Below, piece by piece: positions 44,472 through 55,971 of a stretch of DNA of 64,000 bases (position 1 is the first letter of the stretch; the number at the start of each line of letters is the position of its first letter). This DNA comes from Phlebotomus papatasi (lineage: Eukaryota > Arthropoda > Insecta > Diptera > Psychodidae), in contig NC_077224.1 of NCBI RefSeq assembly GCF_024763615.1, forward strand, positions 43,658,712 to 43,722,711. Direction: 5' to 3'. A model generated the notes under the pieces. It had not been told where the DNA came from. It did not search any database and was given only the letters and a program-made list of their open reading frames with translations. The position numbers and the translations under genes were made by a program.

Positions 44472-46384
44472 AACTGTTTAGAACTTTTGGAACTTTGAAA
44501 ATTTGGAGTTGTGTTATATAGTTTGAAGAAGTGATTGATCCTGGGTCAAAATATTAATAAACACTTTGGTTAAATTACAGAGCTCAATATGCTTCTATGC
44601 CTTCCAGCAAATGCAAATAATTCAAAAGAAAATACTTTAGTAATTCATTGAAAGGTTTCGTGAAGAATTCAAGAAAGGTTGTACCTGAAGAGAATACTGA
44701 GGCATAATCTGGTTGTACTTGATGATGTCAGGAAGCCGGTGTAGTTGTTGCTGCAGAGGTATGAATTTCTGTTGATTAATTGACTTGTCAACTGCTGAAT
44801 AATTTATTTGATGGGTCGTTGGCTGAACTCTGGCTTGTTAGTTGTGAAGGCAACTGAAAATTGCAAGTAGCAACTCAAAAGAGATGAGTTCTGGGAGGTA
44901 TACCAGCAATGAAAATCACCGAGGAAAATTGGAAAATATCTCGTTCAACTGATGAAATCTTCCCTCAATAAATTTTTAATATTTCACTTTTCTAACACGT
45001 ATCCTTTTTGCTTGTTTTAATGAATTTTCTTCCCAACAAAAATGAAATAATATTTGATTTCTGGATTGTTATGGTTCAATCTTCCTTGGTAGAAAATTCT
45101 TTCATGTTCTTCATACGTGCCTGATGTAAATCATACAGTTTAATGCGATATTAATTTGATTGCGCTGCAAAAAAATTGCATATTGGATGCTCTGAAAGGT
45201 ATACAATGATATATTCAATGTTAAGTGTTAAACGTCTCATCGAAGGAGAAAATTAAAAATTTCCCTAGCACAACAAACGAAAGAAATGATCACATAAAAA
45301 CGATGCAATAAAATCCCACTGAAGTGCCGCCAATAAACATGAGCTAAATCTTCCAATGGCGTGAATTTAAAATTCACAATCTCATATAATTTTTATTTCG
45401 TCGAAACTTACTTCTTGGCATCCATTCTTGCCATATACCTTGCTGATTTTTTTTATGTGCTGGACACCGAAGAAGATCCAGCCGGTTGAATGCATTCAAA
45501 TCACCTTGCAAAAATTCATCCCAAGAATATTTAATACAAATTAATTTGATTTGAATATAATAGCTGCGATTAAGATGAAATTTATTACCGGTAAAAATTG
45601 ATTGTTTCACTGGCCTTTGTGAAGAACAATCAATTTTTTTTTGGAGGAGTTTTTATAGTATAGAGACGAAATCCTTAGGAGGGATTCATGGTGATTTATG
45701 CCGGATTTTGAGAACTCTTCTTTGCGATTATTTTCACGGATGTACAGTTGGTTGCAAAAGAATACATTTAGTAAAGCCATTGCATAATTAATTAGGGACC
45801 TATTATAATAAACTGGATCATTGTTAGTTTAGAAAGCAATTAACTGAAATTTTATCAGTAGGAAAAATTAATCTTACTTAAATTGATACAAAATTTGTAT
45901 GTCAAACAGTGACATTTGGTTTGAAAAACCGTAATTAACTACAAAAAGATACCTTTATATTTCCTTTACCAGTACATCTCAAGATATCGCTGCCTCTTAA
46001 ATCCTCCATAGGTTTAATTTATTTTTCGTTTCAGATTTTAATAAATATTTATTAATTTTTTATTTATTAATGTTTGTTTAATTGCTACTACATCCATATT
46101 CCATAAACATAAGGTAAAATAGCAGCGTTTATAAATATTTAAATATCGAATGACCGAGCAAATTCATTTACACCGAAGCCATGCAATTTATGATAGACAC
46201 AGTAAAATTGGCAAAAAACTAAACTTAAAATTTAGTACTAAGTTTAGTGATAAAGAAAAACCATGAAACAGATCTAAACTTGATAGATACGTAGCTTGAT
46301 AGTTACGACTTTTATACGATTTTTTTCTAAAATTAAAAATGATAATGCAAAGAATCATATTCAACTACTGGAGCGAGATTGCTT
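44472..46384. other. No gene seen
   Basis: Unique AT-rich DNA; the frames are short and without motifs. Confidence 0.5.
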
Positions 46385-46713
46385 TTTAGTACATGCGTGT
46401 ACTAAATACGTCATAACTCTTAGTTTCCTTAATGTAGCGGGGACCACAGGACCATCTGTATATGCCACATAAAAAATTCTTGTAAACCCAATTGATATTA
46501 ATAGCGATTTATAACTATATTAAGAAGTTACTTTGAAAATAATTAAACTCACTTAATTAGTATATCATGAAATTGAAAAGTACTAGAAATTAAGAAGTCA
46601 CAATAGTGCCAATGTATTTAAAATTAAAATCTTATTACATAATAATGATAAATAATAAATATAATGATAATATAGTAGCAATAATAATAAATCTTAGTAC
46701 ATGCATGTACTAA
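46385..46713. repeat. Pair of TTAGTACATGCATGTACTAA palindromes
   Basis: Near-identical palindromes at 46385-46406 and 46694-46713, about 307 bases apart, could be the ends of a small element or two independent insertions. Confidence 0.45.
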
Positions 46714-46985
46714 ATGAGCTTTTCAAAAAAAATATATGATTTTTCTGCTAAAAAATATTTTTAAAAAATCAAATATATTGTATAGATTACAGTGTTAGCC
46801 GACATTTTTTTTAAATTACAAAATTAAGAAAATGATTATAAATTTATCGATATTTCAATAGAAATAAGTTCTGCACCTGTTTTATCACATTTAATATCAG
46901 GTCTATAAAGTTTAATTTTAAAACCTAAAACAATAACAAATTGTAAATTACAGATTTAAAAATCAAAATTAAAATTTAATGGTGT

Positions 46986-47233
46986 TGGCACACCAGCGAG
47001 CGAATTGAGTGAATTTCAATCGATTGAAATTTAACCTCTTACTCTTTCAAACTGAAATATGATTTAGGTGTCTCTTTCTGTCAAATGAAATTTAAAATCG
47101 AAATTGCAATTGAAATTTAAATTTAAATTTCAATTTTCATTTGACAGAAAGAGACAGATATATCTTATTATACTTTGAAAGAGTAAGAGGAATTTCTCTC
47201 GGTTTGAATTCACTCAATTGAAAAGATATGCCA
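46986..47233. mobile_element. Foldback MITE with AATTGAGTGAATT arms
   Basis: Arms of over 100 bases are complementary: AATTGAGTGAATT, CCTCTTACTCTTTCAAA and GTCTCTTTCTGTCAAATGAA recur in mirrored order around a centre of AAATTTAAATTT repeats. Confidence 0.65.
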
Positions 47234-49348
47234 GCGCTATAAAATTTCAGTGCTACTTTCAGATATTTTAATTTTGACACCCACTGTTACTTCGCAAAAA
47301 AGTTATCCAGGTAATTTCACCTTATTTTTTATCCATAGTTCCATATATACTCAAAGTTCTATCGGCTTCTGTAAAAGACGACTAACAGTGAAGCCTTTTG
47401 TTTGAAAACCTTTTGAGAATTTGCCTCAGTTGGAAGAGCTCATTAGATGTTCTTCTTTGATGATATTCCAGCAGTCTGAGCTCTATGGTGTTGATTGTTT
47501 CCGATGAGAAAAGGAGTCCAAAACATCTGTAAATTCTCACAGCCTAGACTATTGAGAAAAATGCCCAAAATTAGTTGAATTATTGTCGACAGAAAGGAGA
47601 TTCTTAATGGTAAGGCACGGCTTTTTTTTCTTATTCAAAAACGTAATTCGGATTTAATCGATCACTTAAGGTCTATTTGATTGACTTTTGTAGCAATTTC
47701 ATGAGGCATCCATCCAGCCCAACAAACACGTTCTCTCCTGAACATGTGGCTCAGCTCAAGTGGGAACAATCGAGATGTTGTACCTGGGACATGAAATTTC
47801 TCATCCGTAAAGCATATTTACAACTAATACGATTATAATTACAAAATAGCACTTTGTTGTCTTTTAAACAAACAGAATTAACAATTTTTCTGATGACTGA
47901 AGTGTGAGGCGGATGGAGAGGATTTTTTTTACTGGTGTTCTGCCTTCCAAAACTGTGGCCAAAATATACGGGTGCTGTTGATGGAAGTGGAATCATTATT
48001 GGTTTCCGGCTTAAAATGGTTTTATTTTTTCAGTGTATTCATCGTAACAATTTTTGCCACACAATTCTTTGTCATAAAAAAATCTTTCAAAATTCAACAA
48101 CACGCCAAAGTCTAATTGGATTCAATAGGGATTAATTTTCAACAAAGTGTCATGTGATATATTGATAAAATTGGATTGTGTGGAAGGTGAATTTTTGGAA
48201 GAGCAAAATGCAGAATTATCTATAATAGCGCATAATTCTAGCTTGAAAACATTACATCTCTTGCGGCATTTCATCCCCCAAACCCAGCAAATGCTGATTA
48301 ATTGCACGAAGGCGAGTTTGAATTAATGCTGGGAAATTAATTACACAATTCATTTGTCCATTGGTGTTAGAGGGAGGTGGAGTAGGTGGTTAGTACCCAG
48401 GACATCAGATTGCCCTCTGAGGGCAATTACCTCTTGCTCCAAAATAGGCAAAAGATGCATCTTCATGCCCATAGAAGGGGCTTATGTGAATGAAGAAATA
48501 TCACCAAACGCCCATTTTGTACAGTTTTCCAACCCAATAAATTATTCAATCTACCGTCTTTGATGTCATACTGGATGACTACCGACTGCATGAGGAGCTC
48601 TCTGAGGTGATGTATTTTTCGTGATTCACGGAAAGAAGTCTCCAACGGACTCTTTCGCCCAAGTATATCAAATTGATGTATCGCAGAAATTTGCACAGCG
48701 AACAAAGTATATTTTTGCAAGGGGATAAAAACTTCATAATTTAAAATAAAAAGTGATACAAAATTATGAAAGATCTTTAATATATGGTACCCATTTAAAC
48801 AAACAGTTTAGAAGAGTAATTAATTAATTTAAGAAAATTATGAATAATTTTTACTTAATGTTATAATTCAGTCGACATACTTTTCAATTACATGTGATTC
48901 TTTTTTCATGAGAAGCCGCGGCTCAGTCAACTGCCTCTGATAGAGCTCATTCTTCCGAAGTACGAGTTCCGCGAAAGATAAAAATCTTTGCAAATTTTCG
49001 ATATTTTCGTACCTAGAAATGCGTAAAAAAAACTTAAAGATATTGTATCGTAGAAGAGGTAGGCTTTTGGCTTCCGAAAGAGACTGCCCCTGATGTGCGT
49101 TAGATCTTCTTTAATTCTAGCACTTAGGGACAGTTTTCGCTAATCTTACATGGTAGATTGGATGTGTGAATATTATTCTTAAGTGCTAAAATACAAGGAA
49201 CAGTAGGGGGTAAAGTCAACTTCATAGGCCAAAATCAGCCGCATCTACGGTATATATGACATAAGTTAGACCAGGAAATTTCCTTAATTACTGGTCGTCT
49301 GAATATAAAGGCAGGTTTATTCACTCTCTTGCGTCACTTTTCATATAA
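47234..49348. other. Unique region, no supported gene
   Basis: 48340-48740 is GC-richer; overlapping frames of 69-85 residues on both strands lack motifs. Confidence 0.42.
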
Positions 49349-49481
49349 TGCCCTAGACACACTTACGACTTAAGCCGAGAGGTGACTTAGTGGAAAATGA
49401 TGGAAATGCACTTTAACCATTATTTCTAATATAATTACGCTAAGCCGTCTCTCGGCTAATCCTCATGTCTGTCAAGGCCCT
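49349..49481. mobile_element. GCCCTAGACACA foldback MITE
   Basis: TGCCCTAGACACACTTACGA then CTTAAGCCGAGAGG at the left; AAGCCGTCTCTCGGCTAA and CAAGGCCCTA at the right. Confidence 0.55.
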
Positions 49482-50550
49482 AAGAGCTCAGGAAGGGGGA
49501 TCTTTTCGAGCTATCTTACGAGCCAGAAAGAATTGTCTTTCTATTCATCTCAGGGTAACCACATTTTCACTAGCAACCGCTAAAGATAACCAGTTTCAGG
49601 GAAGTCGCTCAGAAAGGTCCCTTATGCCTACAACGCCTACAACATATTTTGTACAAGTTTTAGGGGGACTTTTCCGACGTACAGCTTAGAGTAACGTCAT
49701 GCTGGATATTCCTCTATAGTTCGGGTTTTGTTTCTTGTAGACACGTATTGACTTTTCCTCTTCGGTTGCAATCAAGAAAAGGGTGACTCGATCTTAAAAG
49801 GACGCTCACGGTAACAAATCCAGGAGCTAATTGTGCTTCCTTTGACTTCCTTTCTTTCGCCTTTCTATCCTGTACCCAGCCAGAACTGAATATCATTGAA
49901 ACTCTAGAAACTATCACGTCAACTTCAACTGCATTTCTGGAGCTTTCGGCCAGATAAAAGATCTGAGTTATCATAGTTCTTAGATCTTAGTTATCTTAGT
50001 TTCCGGAAGAACACTTCAGACGACCATAAAGGTGAACTCATTTTCAATTGCATTGAATTGGGCGGCTTGCAAAGGAAACACACCCTGCAACAAATATTTG
50101 ACTTCGTTAGCGAAGAAGAGACCCTTAATGTCAAATATTGTGCTATTCTGCTATGCTATCTCAGACTGACAACTTTTTGGTAGAGCCAGTTCAAGTTTGA
50201 AATTCTATTTTGACTATGTTATTTTTTACGATTATCACTAAATTTCATCAAATGTAGGGCTCTATATCAATAATAACGTATATATTGGTGTAAAAAGGTC
50301 TAAATAAACATAGGATAGTATGAAATGAAGCCCTCCATTTGTTGGTTTTGCAATTCAGTAAATAAGGAACCTTAAACTTTCTGGTTTTGATTCCGAACAA
50401 AAACCATGTTACTAAGTGGTCCCTGATCCTCTATTATCCCGCGACAAAAGTGCTGTGTTGTCAACTCTACCATGCTTAATAGACCAACAAAATCCCTGCT
50501 GAACTTTCCTAAAAAAAATCATAAATTCAAATTCATATTCTGAATGTCTA
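49482..50550. other. No gene seen
   Basis: Unique DNA with short frames only. Confidence 0.48.
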
Positions 50551-50671
50551 ATGGCCTCTATACACTAGAGAAATTTATGTCCATATTGATGAAAATCCCT
50601 ACGGTTGGCTAGTAAAACCTCTTCAATATGGACCAATATGGACATAAATTTCTGTAGTGTGTAGAGGCCAT
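50551..50671. mobile_element. GGCCTCTACACACTA-type foldback MITE
   Basis: ATGGCCTCTATACACTAGAG at the left, TGTAGTGTGTAGAGGCCAT at the right, with AAATTTATGTCCATATTG mirrored inside. Confidence 0.62.
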
Positions 50672-50811
50672 AAAGGACTCTACGCCCTGAGAACATTTAT
50701 GCCCATATTCGTCGTCATTGAAGATATTTTGATAGTTGATCTTTCACCAATGAAAACAATTTACTTCAACATCGCAAATATATCCAAAAACTTCTTAAAG
50801 TTAAAGCTTTT

Positions 50812-50919
50812 ACACGCTAGAGAAATTTATGTCCATATTGAAGTACAAATATTGCATACGCTTGTGTAGGAAAAACTGCCAAATATTGATATAAATTTGT
50901 CTAGTGTGTAAAGGCCATA
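50812..50919. mobile_element. GGCCTCTACACACTA-type foldback MITE, second of a close pair
   Basis: CTTTTACACGCTAGAGAAAT at the left and GTCTAGTGTGTAAAGGCCAT at the right; shares GAAATTTATGTCCATATTGA with the neighbour at 50551-50671. Confidence 0.55.
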
Positions 50920-51199
50920 ACGACCATAACTTCACCAAATTTTCAGTAATCTTTTTTAATCCATCAATGTACTGATTATCCTAATACAGATATATCTGGA
51001 ATTTCTATACCACGTTGAACACCATTTAAAGCTACATCAAGCAGGGTGTGCATCCAGTTTAACATAATTTACTTGGATTATCGAGTTGATTTATGATAAG
51101 GAAATCAATGTGAAATTATTCAATTCAATATTAGTTTATTATTATATTTTTTTTTAGAAATGAAACAAATTATTAACTAAGTAACTAATTAAAAGATAT

Positions 51200-51420
51200 T
51201 TGACATCTTTTTAGATTTAGATAGATAGATTTAGATAGATTTATTGTCATCAATGCTCTGCGATACATAGTACTTTAATAATTAAAATTGCAAATATTTT
51301 TCTGCGGCCACCGCCGTCTAAGCGTTGGTTACCAACCTACTCCAGAGTGAAAACGGTGGAAAACTCCTTCTCAGGTTGTATATGCCATACATCCATAGGA
51401 TGATCATATGTGTTTTACAA
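51200..51420 (-). repeat. Possible non-LTR retrotransposon 3' end
   Basis: On the minus strand, unique-looking sequence with GGTGGCCGCAG and GTATCGCAGAGC leads to GACAATAAATCTATCT and then ATCT/AAATCT repeats. A GACAATAAA end followed by a short tandem tail is common for insect non-LTR elements. No reverse transcriptase remains. Confidence 0.42.
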
Positions 51421-51595
51421 TTTTACAATAAAATACTTAATAAAATACGTCCATATTCTCAATAGAAATTACTTAATTAAGGAGTTTTACAAAGGTCTTA
51501 ATGATGTACTTAGTGTTAAGGTCTGAGTCACTAAATTTCATTTTCGCTACTCGCCACAAGTCGCTGATGACTGTCTTACTACTTAAGTACTTATT

Positions 51596-51735
51596 ATGGT
51601 ATCTACACACTATAAGCAATTTTCGTCAAAAAGTGTCCTTTCAAAAAAATTTGACGTTTCTGCCTACAATGAAAAAGGCAATTTTCTTTAAAAAGCATTT
51701 CTTTTTTTAATTTGCCCCTAGTGTGTAGGCGGCTT
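51596..51735. mobile_element. GGCCTCTACACACTA-type foldback MITE
   Basis: ATGGTATCTACACACTATAA at the left, CTAGTGTGTAGGCGGC at the right; the body matches 20706-20844. Confidence 0.58.
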
Positions 51736-53836
51736 TAAATACTTATTAAGTACTTAGTGTGTTATTTGAGTATTCCTATTTTTGACGAAGAGTCTATTGG
51801 ATAAGTAGATATCAATAAAATATTTCCTCAATTTTCAGTTGCAAAAAATCTGATAGATTTATGATACATTTTTAGTTTTCTATTGACTACAAAAAATCTG
51901 CTTGCGTTTGAATTAGTTACTAACTTTACTTCTAATTTATTGAAAAATGACGAGTTGAAAAATAAATTCGATTATTTAACTTCTCTCTTTCTTTCAGTTC
52001 GAGCAGTTAAATGTTTATCCAAAAACGAAGCTGTTTTTATATGAGGTAGCCTGCATGTTGCTTACTCAAAGTTACCATTTTTCCTGTAACTAATTGTGAT
52101 TCATTGATCAAAAGAATTTCAAAATGAATCGATTAACTGAAAAGAAATTTCAGATAAAGAGGTTACAAATTGGATTTTACGCTTTTCTTCCGGGACAAGG
52201 AATCAGAAGCACCTTGCCTTGTAGAAATTCAAGTGCAACATGGTTACAACAATTCATTGTGATTGAATTTAAGGTAGTTTGTCCCCCTGGAGAGTTATTA
52301 TTGGGGAGCAGAAGAGAAGGTTTGCTGGAAAGTCGAGCTACTGGATCACCAGAGTGAGAGATAATTTGCTGAATGGAAGTTGGAAGTATTTTCTCGATTT
52401 TGTTGTATTAAATAAATATATTCGAGTGAGATGCAGCAATAAATCATCAGAAGGTATTTTTGTGACTAATTGACTGGACTCACTTTATCTTTTCTCTCTC
52501 CCCATCTTGACTTGGATGGCGGCTGCATTTGGTTGCCGATGGAACAAGATCGTCGAGTTTTCTTTTCCTCACATCTCCTTATTCTGGTATTTCATCGGCC
52601 AATTGTGGATGCGGCATTATAAGGTGGTGGGTTTTATTATGTATCAGATGAACATATAATGATTATTTTATCAAGATGCTTCCACCATCCACTGGCCGTT
52701 AAGCCAAGAGGGAACTCAACAAGGTGAGTAGGTTTCGCCTCTCTTAACATTGTGTACAATGCACCTCGGACTCATTCATCATTTCGGTGTTGATTATGAG
52801 AGGAAAAATGTAAATAAATTATCTCTCTGCATACTCTACATGAATCTCTAATGGAATGATTTTGGTTCTCAAGACGAGTAATTTCATATCGAAAAATATA
52901 TACACAAAATATAATATAACATTTCTTAATGTGGAAATCCTCTAACGAATTTTACCACTTAAAATCTCCTCAGTTACTTCTTTTTCAGCAAATCGTGACA
53001 GAACTTTATAAAAGGAGAAAGAGTTTTACCTTTTTTGTAAAAAAAAGGCATCAGCTTTGGATTATTAATGGTGTGTCAACATTGCGATTACTTCTTTTAC
53101 CTTCTGGTGGCGGTGTTTTGCTTTTTCATACCACCAAACCAATATTAATTCGATTACGAGTGAATTTGTCACGGGAAAAATTACTCGACTTGAGTCTGAA
53201 ACAGTCATGATCTCAAGACAATAGACGAGTGATCATTTGGTGGTATCCCACTCCGGAAATTGCTAATTTTGAGCACAACTTCTGATTCGATATGCAAGCA
53301 AGAGGACGCCAAAAAACTTCCCCAAAAATTGTGTAATTTACCTCTTGGTTATTTGGCAATCATCATGGGAAATTCTTCAGCACAAACATCTCAAGAATAA
53401 CCTCTCACAGAAGGTTAATCATTGGAGTCATGCCGTCTTGGGCAATATTATGCTCAAAACTCGTGAATATTGGTACATGTTGCACAATATTTGTCTCCGT
53501 ATCTACTTGACAAGCACAATAATTACTCTTATTAGTGGATATGGCTAAGCATAATTAACTCTTGACTATTTATTTTCACAAGAAGCCAAGCTTTGAGCAA
53601 TATTCCACTTTAGTACAAAATTCGAGACGCTTAACATAAGGAGATGACATTGCCAAATAGTAACAGTCTTTTAGATTTAAAATTTAAGACATATTTATTC
53701 GAGAAAAATTAGATTATGTTTTCATCCTGAATTAGATAAAATTGAGCTATATTTTCTGTTGAGTAGACTTTTGATTTTCTGTGTGAAGTGGTGAAAGGGT
53801 TTATCAAATTTATCATACTAAAATATTGCATACAGG
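51736..53836. other. No gene seen
   Basis: Mixed unique DNA. The plus frames at 52124-52357 and 52929-53210 have no recognisable domain. Confidence 0.45.
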
Positions 53837-54035
53837 TAGGGGAAACTGGGGCACCACCAAACACGGGGTATCACCAAACACTGCGTTTTTTAAATCAGAT
53901 ATTCAACTTCTGAGGACAAGACCTATAGGAATTTACAGGCACTATAGGGATGCTTGTCCATTGAAGAAATGGTCGAGATAGTTCAAGTAGTTTAGAAATA
54001 AAATTTAGTGTTTGGTGGTGACCCAGTTTCTTCTA
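53837..54035. mobile_element. TAGGGGAAACTGGGGC-type MITE
   Basis: TAGGGGAAACTGGGGCACCA at the left; GTGTTTGGTGGTGACCCAG then TTTCTTCTA at the right. Length 199. Confidence 0.6.
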
Positions 54036-54373
54036 TATTAGATCTTTTGCTATTAGGCCATAATTATCTTTAAATTTTAGAATATCCAAGGGACCAAATA
54101 AGACTTTGAGACCAAATAACAGAAAATAGTGGAAGTATTTGAAACTATCTTTAAAATGTAAAAATTGCTGGGTTAATCACTTTTTGCAACGGAAATGACA
54201 AAAGTGAGTTTCTTTTCATAGTTTTAAGTTAAATACAGTCGAATATAATTTAATTTATCTAAAAGAAGCCTTAACATGCTGGTCTTTGAACAACAAATGG
54301 CCCTATATATTGAAGTAAAGATAAAAAACAAAAATAAATCTTTAAAAAAATATATTGAGATATCTCTATATAT

Positions 54374-54830
54374 CCGGTGAAAATCCTGAAAGCTAAAATC
54401 CCGAATAGATCAATTTCCGAAACGACAAAATCCTGAAAGCTAAAATCTAGAAAGCCAATATCCCGCGAGTCAAAATCCTGAAAAGCCAAAATCCTGAAAA
54501 ATGGAAATCCCGAATGCCAAAATTTGGAATATCCAAATCCTGAATTCATATAAGTGTTATAGCTACACTCACGATTATACTGAAGGCAAAGCGAAATTTT
54601 CTGTGTCGTGTGCTTATTTTACACATTATCCTCCATATAATTTTGTCTCTTTCAGTATTTTATCCATTCACAATTTTGGTTTTTCAGGATCTTGGGTTTC
54701 GGGATTTTGCTTTTCGGAATTTTGACTTTGGGATTTTGGCGTTCGAAATTTTCGCGTTCGGGTTTTTGGAGTTATCGATTTTGACCAATTTGGGATTTTG
54801 TGTCTTCGGGTTTTTGTTTTTGCTAACAAC
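54374..54830. mobile_element. CCCGAAAGCCAAAAT foldback element (copy 3, degenerate)
   Basis: The left arm has about eight drifted units (AATCCTGAAAGCTAAAATCC and similar); the right arm has complementary TTTTGGCGTTCG-type units. The core shares TTATAGCTACACTC and TTTTCTGTGTC with the other copies. Confidence 0.6.
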
Positions 54831-54911
54831 CATTTGAATTTTCTAAAATGGTTGCGGACAATTTAGTTCCGGTAACCAAACGTACACACTTTGTTGGGGT
54901 CATATTGAAGG

Positions 54912-55513
54912 GGGTTTGCGGAATCTTTGTTTTTTCCATTTGGGTTTTTACACTTTTGTTTTTCCCAATTTATCTTTGGAATCTTTGTCTTCGGTAATTT
55001 TTGTTTTTTGGAAATTTTGTTTTTGGAAATCTTGTCTTTCATATATTTTAAACAAGTATATATTTTATTAAGTAAAATAATAATATTACAATGGTGTTTT
55101 TTGAAGTTTTTAGTTTCGTCCTTTGGGACAAAGTGTAATTTTCTGTGCTTTGTGCAATTTTAAGTTTTGTCCTTTGGGACAAAGAGTAATTTTCTGTGCT
55201 TTGTGCAATTTTAAGTTTTGTCCTTTGGGACCAAGAGAAATTTTCTGTGTTTTGGGAAGTTTTTAGTTTCGTTCTTTGGGCCAAATAGAAATTTTCTGAG
55301 AAAAGGGAAATTTTTGGAAAGTTGTAAAATATACTTGAGCAAAATGTGTTACAAACAAAATTCACGAAAATTGTGCAAAATGTATGAAATACAAGATTTC
55401 CAAAGACAAAGTTTCCAAAAAACAAAAATTACCGAAGACAAAGATTCCAAAGACAAACTGGGAAAAACCAAAGTTTAAAAAACAAAATGGAAAAAACGAA
55501 GATTCCCGATCCC
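54912..55513. mobile_element. VNTR-bearing MITE (copy 3) with 8-bp target duplication
   Basis: The ends are GGGTTTGCGGAATC and, reversed, GGGATCGGGAATC. ATTGAAGG flanks both sides (54904-54911 and 55514-55521). The outer arms are rich in CAAAGACAAAGATTCC-type words and are complementary to each other. The middle (about 55108-55300) is a tandem array of about four units of roughly 50 bases around GTCCTTTGGGACAAAG. An 8-bp duplication fits hAT, MULE, P or Merlin groups; I cannot choose from sequence alone. It is non-coding. Confidence 0.75.
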
Positions 55514-55675
55514 ATTGAAGGGTATAATGCCCCCAGATTTTGCGGGAAAACTTTTCCCTCATTATATCATACATATATTTAGAATTTGTTTTAGAAAATT
55601 GTGAGACATTGAAAGACCTTTCATTATTGCCTTTGCTGGATTAATAAACATTTTGTTGAACTAGAACCCTTTTAT

Positions 55676-55971
55676 TAATCGTATCGAGACACTTTATTTG
55701 GCATTACAATGTAATCATTACAATGTATCTCGTATTGGAAGAATCTGCTGATCGTAAATCGCTCAGGCACGCCTTTACCATAGTGAATGCTCCTTCCGTG
55801 CTCCTGAAGGCTTTTTGGGTATAGGCGGTGCGTTTTATTACGTTTTATCACTGTGAAAAATGTCTTTTTCTTGACATTCAGTTGCTTGCACTAGACAGCT
55901 GTGAGAGTCGAGGCAGAGATCTCACCGCCCAAGAACCGACGGTCATGCCTATTGCGCCACTGAGATCCCCC
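55676..55971 (-). repeat. tRNA-related SINE, most complete copy
   Basis: On the minus strand it starts GGGGATCTCAGTGGCGCAAT (A-box-like TGGCGCAATAGG), has GGGCGGTGAGATC, then CTCGACTCTCAC in the B-box position, a body, and a tail ending GTCTCGATAC. Tail copies are at 10221 and 12403. Confidence 0.58.
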
